Of a stretch of DNA of 7,759 nt, positions 1 through 5,348 are shown piece by piece. Numbering within the stretch: the stretch's first letter is position 1; every line of letters begins with the position of its first letter. This stretch comes from Paracoccaceae bacterium (GTDB taxonomy: Bacteria; Pseudomonadota; Alphaproteobacteria; Rhodobacterales; Rhodobacteraceae), in the NCBI GenBank assembly GCA_003447515.1, contig DLZA01000304.1:1-7759 (forward strand), written 5' to 3'. The notes beneath the pieces are model-generated. The model saw only the letters and a program-made list of their open reading frames with translations. It had not been told where the DNA came from and did no database searches. The translations under genes and the position numbers were made by a program.

Positions 1-48
1 TCTTTCCAGGTTGAAAACCTGGCGTCCTAACCGATAGACGAAGGGACC
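1..48 (-). tRNA. tRNA-Glu (anticodon UUC), 3' part cut by window edge
   Basis: On the minus strand the 5' end at 48 reads GGTCCCT (acceptor arm), TC, then the D arm GTCT-ATCGGTTA-GGAC. The anticodon arm is CCAGG, loop TTTTCAA, CCTGG. The loop places TTC at the anticodon, so this tRNA reads GAA/GAG codons (Glu). The GGTCCCTTCGTCTA opening is typical of bacterial tRNA-Glu. Only 48 nt are visible; the variable-loop start is present, but the T arm and acceptor 3' strand lie outside. It follows recJ on the same strand after 72 nt and has its own candidate promoter in that gap. Confidence 0.95.
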
Positions 49-64
49 GCTGTCTGTGAACGCG

Positions 65-93
65 GTTCTAGCTTCAAGAAGTGCACGGTTCAA
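65..93 (-). promoter_or_regulatory. Candidate sigma-70 promoter of the tRNA-Glu gene
   Basis: On the minus strand a -35 box TTGAAC (93-88) and a -10 box TAGAAC (70-65) are separated by exactly 17 nt. Transcription would start near 58, about 10 nt before the tRNA 5' end at 48, a usual distance for a tRNA leader. The bases after the -10 are GC-rich (CGCG), as in many stringently controlled stable-RNA promoters; that control is inferred. It lies just downstream of the recJ stop, so the tRNA need not depend on recJ transcription. Confidence 0.55.
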
Positions 94-120
94 GATGATT
101 CTTACGCAAAGTTGCACTTT

Positions 121-1866
121 TTAATTAGCAACCGCCGCGTCTTCCAGCCGCAGCTTGGCTTTTCGGCGTCCGCCCCATTCGTCGATTTCTAATCTGCCGG
201 CTAAGTGAAAGGATTGGCCTTTGTGATTTTCCAACATTGGCCCAATAGGGCCGTCGTATGCCCTGAAGCAGATGGCGTCGATGCGGCCTCCATTTGCGTC
301 TTGGGCTGTGAGCCGCAGATGATTTTGGCCTGCACGTTGGGCAAATGTGATTTTTTGAGTGGGCAAAGCGAAATGGGGGGCAGGTGCGCCTGCGCCGAAT
401 GGGCCTGCAAGCTCTAATTGTTCGATCAATTCAGTGGTTACGGCAGAGGGCATAATCGCACCATCCAGTAGCAAGTCTTTGGGGCCAATTTTGTCTGCGC
501 CTTGTTTTTGCAGCAATTCCGCAAGGCGCTCCATCGCTTGTTCTAACTTGTCTTCAGCAACGGTAAGGCCTGCCGCCATTTTGTGTCCACCACCTTTTAA
601 AAGTAATCCTTCGTGGGCGCATGTGGCAATGGCAGAGCCGAGGTCGACGCCTGTGACCGAGCGGCCCGACCCTTTCCCCTCACCACCTTCTAGACTAATG
701 ACAATTGAGGGTCGATTAGATGCTTCTTTCAGGCGTGATGCAACGATACCGACCACCCCCGAATGCCAACCTTTACCAGCAGCCCAGACAAGTGGAGCGT
801 CAAAGCCGCGTTCCTCGGCTTGTTCTATGGCTTTAATGCGGACCATTGCTTCGATTTCTCTGCGATCCTCGTTTAACTGTGAAAGTTGGTCGGCCATTGC
901 TGCTGCTTCGTGAGGATCGGTAGCGGCGAGTAGGCGTGCACCTAAGTCTGCTTTGCCGATGCGCCCACCTGCGTTTATGCGAGGACCAAGGACAAATCCG
1001 AGGTGGTAGCTGTTGGGGGCTGATGTCAAGCGAGCTGCGTCTGAAAGCGCTGCTATACCGACGCGGTTGCGGCGTGACATTACGGCCAGACCTTGGCGCA
1101 CAAACGCACGGTTTAATCCTGTTAGTGGTGCGACGTCGGCGATTGTGGCGAGGGCTACTAGGTCGAGCATCGCCATAAGATCTGGGGTGGTTATGTTATT
1201 TGAACGTAGGATGCGGTTCACTGCTACGAGCGTTAAGAAAACCACGCCAGCGGCGCAGAGATTACCAAATATTGTATCCTCGTCCTGGCGATTTGGATTC
1301 ACTATGGCCAGTGCAGGGGGCAGAATTTCTCCTCCGGTGTGGTGGTCAAGCACGATGACATCCGCGTTTTTAACAACCGCTATGGCGTCGTGTGATAGGG
1401 TTCCGCAATCGACGCAGATGATCAAGTCGTGATGGGCCGCAAGGCTTTGCATTGCAGGTTCGTTGGGGCCATAGCCCTCGTCAATGCGGTCGGGTACGTA
1501 CAGACTTATTGGTAGTTGGAACTGGCGAAAAAAGTCAATTAGCAGAGCGGCAGATGAACCACCATCCACATCATAATCGGCAAAGACTGCAACAGATTCA
1601 CGTTTTGTGATTGCGCTTGAAATACGGTTCGCAGCGGTGTCCATATCACGAAAAATGGAGGGGTCTGGCATCAAATCGCGAAGTGATGGCGACAGGTAGG
1701 CTTTGGTGTCAGACGCATCAACATGAAGGCGGGCTAGGGTGCGCGATAGAATGGTGGGTAAGCCAGTATGCTGCGTAATATTTTGCGCGTAACGGTCGTC
1801 TGCTTCGGAAAGCCCTACCCAACGGCGGCCCGTAGCGGAGACAGACACGCCAAGAAATCCAGTCAT
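121..1866 (-). CDS. recJ: Single-stranded-DNA-specific exonuclease RecJ
   Basis: RecJ degrades single-stranded DNA 5' to 3' in RecFOR recombination, mismatch repair and base-excision repair; it is cytoplasmic and Mg/Mn-dependent. The 581-residue protein shows the complete DHH-family set. Motif I is DYDVDG (97-102), followed by VDCG (152-155), the DHH triad (174-176) and ATIADVAPL (D244). GPRINAGGRIG (294-304) comes next. The DHHA1 half has GKGSGRS (397-403) and GGGHKMAAG (425-433), and an OB-fold region fills roughly 465-575. Length is normal for the family. The ATG start at 1866-1864 gives the MTGFLGVSVSATGRRWVG opening I recall from Rhodobacterales RecJ. The ribosome binding site is weak (AGAGAC just upstream), and it lies inside a predicted RNA stem described separately. 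glpX lies 276 nt upstream on the same strand, and tRNA-Glu lies downstream. No frameshift or missing catalytic residue is visible. Confidence 0.97.
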   Translation of the reverse strand: MTGFLGVSVSATGRRWVGLSEADDRYAQNITQHTGLPTILSRTLARLHVDASDTKAYLSPSLRDLMPDPSIFRDMDTAANRISSAITKRESVAVFADYDVDGGSSAALLIDFFRQFQLPISLYVPDRIDEGYGPNEPAMQSLAAHHDLIICVDCGTLSHDAIAVVKNADVIVLDHHTGGEILPPALAIVNPNRQDEDTIFGNLCAAGVVFLTLVAVNRILRSNNITTPDLMAMLDLVALATIADVAPLTGLNRAFVRQGLAVMSRRNRVGIAALSDAARLTSAPNSYHLGFVLGPRINAGGRIGKADLGARLLAATDPHEAAAMADQLSQLNEDRREIEAMVRIKAIEQAEERGFDAPLVWAAGKGWHSGVVGIVASRLKEASNRPSIVISLEGGEGKGSGRSVTGVDLGSAIATCAHEGLLLKGGGHKMAAGLTVAEDKLEQAMERLAELLQKQGADKIGPKDLLLDGAIMPSAVTTELIEQLELAGPFGAGAPAPHFALPTQKITFAQRAGQNHLRLTAQDANGGRIDAICFRAYDGPIGPMLENHKGQSFHLAGRLEIDEWGGRRKAKLRLEDAAVAN

Positions 1867-1998
1867 TATGTGTCTCTATCATTGGTGGTGGGCATGCTAT
1901 TGATTTTTTGGATGGTTAAGTCCGAAGAAATAGCCCAGTTCTTCACTAGAACCATGAGGTTACCGAAGTTCCAGAAGTAATCCGAAGAGACATAATGA
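1863..1998 (-). promoter_or_regulatory. Long-range inverted repeat that could mask the recJ start codon
   Basis: In the minus-strand RNA, the upstream arm UCAUUAUGUCUCU (1998-1986) is complementary to AGAGACACAUAAUGA (1877-1863). This gives 13 base pairs, interrupted only by a two-nucleotide bulge in the downstream arm. The downstream arm holds the recJ AUG (1866-1864) and the only purine-rich SD-like bases, AGAGAC. The loop of 108 nt (1878-1985) holds a small hairpin (GTTCT/AGAAC at 1938-1952) and CUUCGG three times in and beside the loop (1987-1982, 1968-1963, 1927-1922). The complementarity is seen directly; a role in translational control is inferred. Confidence 0.45.
1946..1993 (-). CDS. 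Possible 15-codon leader ORF upstream of recJ
   Basis: An ATG at 1993-1991 opens a frame reading MSLRITSGTSVTSWF and stops at TAG (1948-1946). The ATG lies in the upstream arm of the stem that could cover the recJ start, and the stop lies in the loop. A GGGTG stretch 9 nt before the ATG is a weak ribosome-binding candidate. If translated, ribosomes would open the upstream arm. No similarity to a known leader peptide is recognised, and an ORF this short easily occurs by chance, so this is a low-confidence entry recorded because of its position. Confidence 0.15.
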   Translation of the reverse strand: MSLRITSGTSVTSWF

Positions 1999-2061
1999 TG
2001 AGCACCCGTTAACACTAAAGTCTTGGTTCCGTCGTATTTTTGATTTTTTTCAAACCCTATT

Positions 2062-2091
2062 TTTATATACTGGTATTGTGAGGTTTTTCAA
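2062..2091 (-). promoter_or_regulatory. Candidate sigma-70 promoter for recJ
   Basis: In the glpX-recJ gap the minus strand has TTGAAA (2091-2086), an 18-nt spacer, and TATAAA (2067-2062); a 16-nt spacer to TATATA is an equally good reading. Transcription would start near 2055 and give recJ a leader of about 190 nt, which contains the inverted repeat and the short leader ORF. A 16-nt palindrome, TTTGA-TTTTTT-TCAAA (2039-2054, plus strand), lies right at the predicted start. recJ may also be read through from glpX, since no clear terminator separates them. Confidence 0.45.
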
Positions 2092-2142
2092 CTTCGATCT
2101 AGACCGCGAAAACCAAATTCGCCAGCCATGGCATTCTCACTT

Positions 2143-3108
2143 CTATTGGTTGTTTTGACGATATTTGATGCGCCGGACTGAGCCAGTTTTAGACCGCATC
2201 AGGATTGTTTCGGTTTCCATAAAGTCGCCATCTTTGCGCGTACCTGCAAGGATGGATCCGTCTGTCACGCCTGTTGCTGCAAAAATCACGTCTTCAGTTA
2301 CCAATTCATCGCGTGTGTAGATGCGATCGAAGTCAGTAATACCTGCGCGCGATGCCCGGCCTCGCTCGTCATTATTGCGAAAGGTAAGACGACCATAAAA
2401 CTGTCCACCCATGCATTTCAAGGCGGCTGCAGCCAGCACGCCTTCAGGTGCGCCACCAGAACCCATGTACATGTCGATACCGGTTTTTTCGGCTTCGGCG
2501 CAATGAATGACGCCTGCAACGTCTCCATCAGTAATTAGGCGGATAGCACAGCCTGTTTCGCGCAATTCGGCAATCATAGCTTCGTGTCTTGGACGTTCCA
2601 AAACGCAAACAGTGATTTGATCGGTGGCACAGCCTTTGGCAGCAGCCAACGCTTCAACGCGAGCTTTGGGTGACATCCCAATTGTCACTACGTCATGAGG
2701 GTAGCCCGGACCAATTGCTAGTTTATCCATATAGACGTCGGGTGCGTGAAGCATTGAGCCGCGTGGGCCCATGGCAATCACAGTCAAAGCATTTGGCATA
2801 TCTTTTGCGGTGAGGGTCGTGCCTTCGAGGGGGTCAAGAGCGATGTCGACGCCCGGACCGTTGCCAGTGCCCACTTCCTCACCAATAAATAGCATGGGTG
2901 CCTCATCTCGTTCGCCTTCGCCGATGACAACAACCCCCGCGATATCTAGCATATTGAGCTGCTTGCGCATAGCGTTCACAGCGGCCTGATCGGCAGCTTT
3001 CTCATCACCGCGACCAATCAATTTAGCACTTGCAATTGCTGCGGCTTCGGATACGCGGGCCAGGCCCAAGGATAGCATGCGGTCAGCGAAATCGGCAGTA
3101 TTGTTCAT
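2143..3108 (-). CDS. glpX: Class II fructose-1,6-bisphosphatase GlpX
   Basis: It hydrolyses fructose-1,6-bisphosphate to fructose-6-phosphate in gluconeogenesis and is cytoplasmic and divalent-metal dependent. Some class II enzymes also act on sedoheptulose-1,7-bisphosphate. Numbered from the chosen start, the 321-residue protein has GRGD (32-35), GEGERDEAP (63-71), DPLEGTT (92-98) and GSGGAPEGVLAAAA (216-229). These carry the counterparts of the E. coli GlpX metal and catalytic residues (D35, E64, D92, E222). The frame is open for 35 more codons upstream to 3213. The ATG at 3108-3106 is preferred because AGGGA lies 8 nt before it, the homologous region begins there (MNNTADFADRMLSLGLARVSEA), and the resulting length is normal. 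recJ follows and the GntR gene precedes it by 243 nt. From memory, homoserine dehydrogenase (hom) often precedes glpX-recJ in Rhodobacterales; it is absent here. Confidence 0.97.
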   Translation of the reverse strand: MNNTADFADRMLSLGLARVSEAAAIASAKLIGRGDEKAADQAAVNAMRKQLNMLDIAGVVVIGEGERDEAPMLFIGEEVGTGNGPGVDIALDPLEGTTLTAKDMPNALTVIAMGPRGSMLHAPDVYMDKLAIGPGYPHDVVTIGMSPKARVEALAAAKGCATDQITVCVLERPRHEAMIAELRETGCAIRLITDGDVAGVIHCAEAEKTGIDMYMGSGGAPEGVLAAAALKCMGGQFYGRLTFRNNDERGRASRAGITDFDRIYTRDELVTEDVIFAATGVTDGSILAGTRKDGDFMETETILMRSKTGSVRRIKYRQNNQ

Positions 3109-3283
3109 GGTGTATATCCCTAGGTAATAAGCGTCATTTTCCATTGCAGGAAATTCAGTCATAATACAACATAAAACCATTTTTTTGATTACGGCTTCAG
3201 GGCTAACTTGCATCGCCAGAGATACTAAACCTGGGATTGTTTACTGTACTTTTTTATTGATGTGATTTTGCAAGCCGCGCTGG

Positions 3284-3312
3284 AATTTATTATGTATGTG
3301 GTCGGATTTCAA
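3284..3312 (-). promoter_or_regulatory. Weak candidate promoter for glpX
   Basis: On the minus strand TTGAAA (3312-3307) is followed after 17 nt by TAAATT (3289-3284); an overlapping TAATAA (3292-3287) has a spacer of only 14 nt. Transcription would begin near 3277, leaving a leader of roughly 170 nt before the chosen glpX start at 3108. The gap between the GntR stop (3352) and glpX has no clear terminator, so read-through from the GntR gene is also possible. Confidence 0.3.
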
Positions 3313-3351
3313 TTTGAACTCGGGGTGCGGATTAACGAATACTGTGCTGCG

Positions 3352-4122
3352 CTATTTTCGGTCTTTTTCGTGTTGATATCGCATTTTGGCGACTTGCTCG
3401 TTCGCTTCTGATTTGCGGTCTTGGTGCATACAGCTTTCAACAAAATTGAGATGGTCCTCTATCGCTTTACGAGCTTGTTCGGGATCACGTGCTGCAATCG
3501 CATTATGGATAGTGCGGTGTTGATCAAGTAGCGCGGTACGGGTGGTGCGGACTTTGAACATGACTTGTCGATTATAGAACACGCCTGCGCGCAGCATTTC
3601 AAACATGGAGCGCATCATGTGTAGCATAAAGACATTGTGTGATGCCTCCACAATAGCCATGTGAAATTCCGCATCAAGGGCGGCCTCTTCGGCTGGATTG
3701 CGTTTGGTATGAGCGTTTTCCATTTTCTTGAATAGTGTGGATATCACCTTAAGATCTGTATCGCTCCCCACACGGGCCGCTCTTTCCGCTGCCAATCCCT
3801 CCAGGTCTTTGCGAAAGGCTATGTAATCAAACAGTGCTTCTTCGTGGGAAGAAAATAGCTTGATAAGGGGCTCCGAAAAGGCAGATCCCAAAACGTCGTC
3901 GACGAAGATGCCTGAGCCTGCGCGGGTTGTCAGTAGTCCGCGCTCCACGAGATCAGCTATGGCCTCTCGGATAGATGGACGAGATACACCGAGCCGTTCG
4001 GACAAATCCCGTTCAGACGGCAAACGTTCGCCTGGGCGAAGTATACCGCGCAGGATAAGTTGTTCAATCTGACGAACGACGGTGTCGGCGACTCGTTCGG
4101 TTTGTATTTTTTGAAATGGCAT
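3352..4122 (-). CDS. FadR-subfamily GntR transcriptional regulator, PdhR/LldR-like (FCD domain)
   Basis: This is a cytoplasmic DNA-binding repressor or activator controlled by a small carboxylate-type ligand. Of its 256 residues, 5-75 form the GntR winged helix, with the signature LRPGERLPSERDLSERLGVSRPSIREAI (28-55) and the wing TTRAGSGIFV (65-74). From about 95 to 230 is an all-helical FCD ligand domain. Its expected metal ligands are D150 and H154 (LDAEFH), H202 (DQHR) and H224 (EDHL). The C-terminal 20 residues are highly charged. The open frame extends to a TTG at 4161, but the predicted promoter -10 box covers 4161-4166, so that codon would not be transcribed. ATG 4122-4120, giving MPFQKIQTERV, also matches the start I recall for Rhodobacterales relatives. 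No strong ribosome binding site is visible. The ligand cannot be read from sequence; pyruvate, lactate or another organic acid is plausible. The glpX gene downstream makes a carbon-metabolism role attractive but unproven. Confidence 0.9.
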   Translation of the reverse strand: MPFQKIQTERVADTVVRQIEQLILRGILRPGERLPSERDLSERLGVSRPSIREAIADLVERGLLTTRAGSGIFVDDVLGSAFSEPLIKLFSSHEEALFDYIAFRKDLEGLAAERAARVGSDTDLKVISTLFKKMENAHTKRNPAEEAALDAEFHMAIVEASHNVFMLHMMRSMFEMLRAGVFYNRQVMFKVRTTRTALLDQHRTIHNAIAARDPEQARKAIEDHLNFVESCMHQDRKSEANEQVAKMRYQHEKDRK

Positions 4123-4150
4123 AAATAGTTTTCTGGCCGTCCCGTTTGCG

Positions 4151-4175
4151 AATTGGTTCAATCATATGACCAGTT
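4151..4175. promoter_or_regulatory. Possible operator for the GntR regulator (AATTGGT-N11-ACCAGTT)
   Basis: On the plus strand AATTGGT (4151-4157) and ACCAGTT (4169-4175) form an inverted repeat with six of seven positions symmetric. AATTGGT/ACCAATT are the half-sites known for E. coli PdhR, and on the minus strand AACTGGTC matches a FadR half-site. The spacing of 11 nt is wider than the 3 nt of the PdhR consensus, so the fit is imperfect. The palindrome spans the predicted -10 box and start site of the GntR gene, where a bound repressor would block RNA polymerase. Confidence 0.35.
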
Positions 4176-4189
4176 TTGATTTTCAGCAA
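4161..4189 (-). promoter_or_regulatory. Candidate sigma-70 promoter of the GntR regulator gene
   Basis: On the minus strand TTGCTG (4189-4184) and TATGAT (4166-4161) are 17 nt apart. Transcription would start near 4154, about 32 nt before the ATG at 4122. This position argues against the upstream TTG codon at 4161 as the start. The -10 box lies within a palindrome with half-sites typical of this regulator family, which suggests autoregulation. Confidence 0.5.
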
Positions 4190-4456
4190 GGATGGACCTC
4201 GATAGAAGAAAATTTGGTGTGTCGCGATCCTGCAGGCTAACAACTGTGCAGATTTGGAATATTGGTGGGTGGTATACTTTTTGTTTTAACGACAGCTTTT
4301 ATTATCAAGACCGTATTGGTTTGTTTGCCAGAAGGAAAATACGATACAATGAGTTAGCGAGGTTAATGTTGCGTGATGACCCCAGCTTGGTGGACGTTAT
4401 CATGTTTCGGCGTGGAATGTGGGGAACCGCGACGCGTGCTGCTTTTCATTGTATTA

Positions 4457-4474
4457 CCTGCAATAAGTTGCAGG
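4457..4474. other. Perfect 7-bp stem-loop in the gene-poor stretch
   Basis: CCTGCAA (4457-4463) and TTGCAGG (4468-4474) form a perfect 7-bp stem around the 4-nt loop TAAG. On the minus strand it lies 112 nt past the OmpA-like stop. It lacks a T run on both strands, so it is not a standard intrinsic terminator. It could be part of an mRNA 3' end, a small RNA, or chance. Confidence 0.4.
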
Positions 4475-4527
4475 CGGGTCCAATTGCGCGTTTCCACCAT
4501 TTTGAGATTTTGGATGTTGAGCCCAGA

Positions 4528-4559
4528 CTGTAGCGTTAAAGTTGCCTTCAACACTACAG
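4528..4559 (-). other. Stem-loop downstream of the OmpA-like gene
   Basis: In minus-strand RNA, CUGUAGUGUU (4559-4550) pairs with AACGCUACAG (4537-4528). This makes a 10-bp stem with one U-G wobble and a 12-nt loop, 26 nt past the OmpA-like stop codon. The wobble is a C-A mismatch on the other strand, so the structure favours the minus-strand transcript. No T run follows, so a role as 3'-end stabiliser or factor-dependent termination site is more likely than a classic intrinsic terminator. Confidence 0.4.
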
Positions 4560-4585
4560 AAACCGACTTGGAATTAGCCCAAAAG

Positions 4586-5227
4586 TTAATTTGTTGGGCG
4601 GATAATAATTTCTACACGGCGGTTGGCTGCGCGGCCTTCCGGTGTTTCGTTTGTCGCGATACTCTGTGTTTCACCGCGGCCGTAAGCGCGAATGCGGTTG
4701 CCATTTACGCCATTATTGAGGAGGATATTTTCAACAGATGATGCACGACGAGATGACAGGTTCTGGTTGTAATTTGCATCGCCCACGTTGTCCGTATGGC
4801 CGATGACATCCACGGTGCTATCTGGGTACACATCTAAATTTTGTGCTAACCTAGCTAGATCGCCCCGCAAAGTCCCACGTACGAATGTGCTGTCAGTATC
4901 AAAGGTAATGGCTTCGGGAAGGGTCACGATCAGTTCGCGACCTGTGTTGGTTATCGTTGCGCCAGAGCCTGCTAGATTTTTGCGAAGGTCACGTTCTTGT
5001 TGGTCAAGTATGTTGCCGATAACAGCCCCTGCCACAGCACCAACCGCGCCTGCTTTTAGAGCACTTTCGGTGGAATTGCCCGCAATGATTTGTGTCGCCA
5101 CACCGATGAAGGCTCCAATGGCTGCACCATTTCGAGTTTTTTCGTAATCTGGATTTCTTGAATCAACGCATGCAGTCAAAGCAAACAAGGAAAGGGATGC
5201 CAGTGTTAGGATTTTTGTAGATGCCAT
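4586..5227 (-). CDS. OmpA-family lipoprotein with glycine-zipper segment (YiaD-like)
   Basis: A predicted outer-membrane lipoprotein that holds the envelope to peptidoglycan. The 213-residue protein begins with a lipoprotein signal peptide ending in lipobox LTAC (C20). The residue after Cys is Val, not Asp, which by the E. coli Lol rule favours outer-membrane sorting. Residues 34-75 are Gly/Ala-rich with a glycine-zipper pattern (GAAIGAFIGVA, GAVGAVAGAVIG). The OmpA C-terminal domain covers roughly 98-211, with GHTDNVGD (143-150), NQNLSSRRASSV (154-165) and GRAANRRVEI (198-207). D146 and R161 have the 15-residue spacing of the diaminopimelate-binding pair known in OmpA domains. The ATG start is preceded by AGGT. 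It has a 121-nt gap from the Ada-like gene and probably its own promoter. Specific function within the YiaD/Pal/OmpA group cannot be fixed from sequence. Confidence 0.93.
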   Translation of the reverse strand: MASTKILTLASLSLFALTACVDSRNPDYEKTRNGAAIGAFIGVATQIIAGNSTESALKAGAVGAVAGAVIGNILDQQERDLRKNLAGSGATITNTGRELIVTLPEAITFDTDSTFVRGTLRGDLARLAQNLDVYPDSTVDVIGHTDNVGDANYNQNLSSRRASSVENILLNNGVNGNRIRAYGRGETQSIATNETPEGRAANRRVEIIIRPTN

Positions 5228-5257
5228 TTTCTACCTATCTTTTTTTCTCTTAACGCC

Positions 5258-5285
5258 ATCATGCCTAGCCCACAGAAATTTACAA
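5258..5285 (-). promoter_or_regulatory. Weak candidate promoter of the OmpA-like lipoprotein gene
   Basis: On the minus strand TTGTAA (5285-5280) is followed after 16 nt by CATGAT (5263-5258); each box matches four of six consensus positions. Transcription would begin about 24 nt before the ATG at 5227, leaving room for the AGGT ribosome binding site. The upstream Ada-like gene ends at 5349 and no clear terminator lies between them. Confidence 0.3.
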
Positions 5286-5348
5286 GGTTCGGGGACTACT
5301 TGGTGCTAGGGTCAGGCGGAATTTTGCGCAGACAGTCACGTTTTTGTC

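Larger units (their letters stand above)
4176..4585. other. Gene-poor stretch between the OmpA-like gene and the GntR gene
   Basis: No recognisable gene is present here. A plus-strand frame from 4192 to 4533 is open for 113 codons, but AAGG abuts its ATG with no spacer and the translation resembles nothing I know. Two stem-loops stand out: CCTGCAA-TAAG-TTGCAGG at 4457-4474 and a longer one at 4528-4559. Neither is followed by a T run on either strand. I see no tRNA, SRP RNA, 6S RNA or CRISPR pattern. The right part could be the 3' untranslated region of the OmpA-like gene, and the left end holds the GntR -35 box. Confidence 0.5.

Noticed and set aside
359..913. 184-codon plus-strand frame inside recJ
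   Set aside because: It is antisense to a recJ with a full motif set; the translation is low-complexity Ser/Pro/Arg as expected for a shadow frame, with no ribosome binding site or family match.
1768..1980. 70-codon plus-strand frame across the recJ start and leader
   Set aside because: About half of it is antisense to recJ, it has no ribosome binding site and the translation is not recognisable.
2106..2122. GCGAA/TTCGC hairpin just after glpX as a terminator
   Set aside because: The stem is only 5 bp and is not followed by a T run, so termination between glpX and recJ is not supported.
3109..3213. 35-codon N-terminal extension of glpX
   Set aside because: The extension (MQVSPEAVIKKMV...) matches nothing in GlpX proteins as I know them, while ATG 3108 has a good AGGGA site and gives the normal length.
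4123..4161. TTG start for the GntR regulator
   Set aside because: TTG 4161 lies within the predicted -10 box and thus upstream of the transcription start; relatives begin MPFQK as at 4122.
4425..4440. Bases resembling part of a type I-E CRISPR repeat (GTGGGGAACCGC)
   Set aside because: Only one copy is present, with no spacing pattern and no cas genes.
4363..4741. Small frames on both strands around the OmpA-like 3' end
   Set aside because: The plus-strand frame 4373-4741 is partly antisense to the OmpA domain, and the minus-strand frame 4554-4363 has no family match or ribosome binding site.
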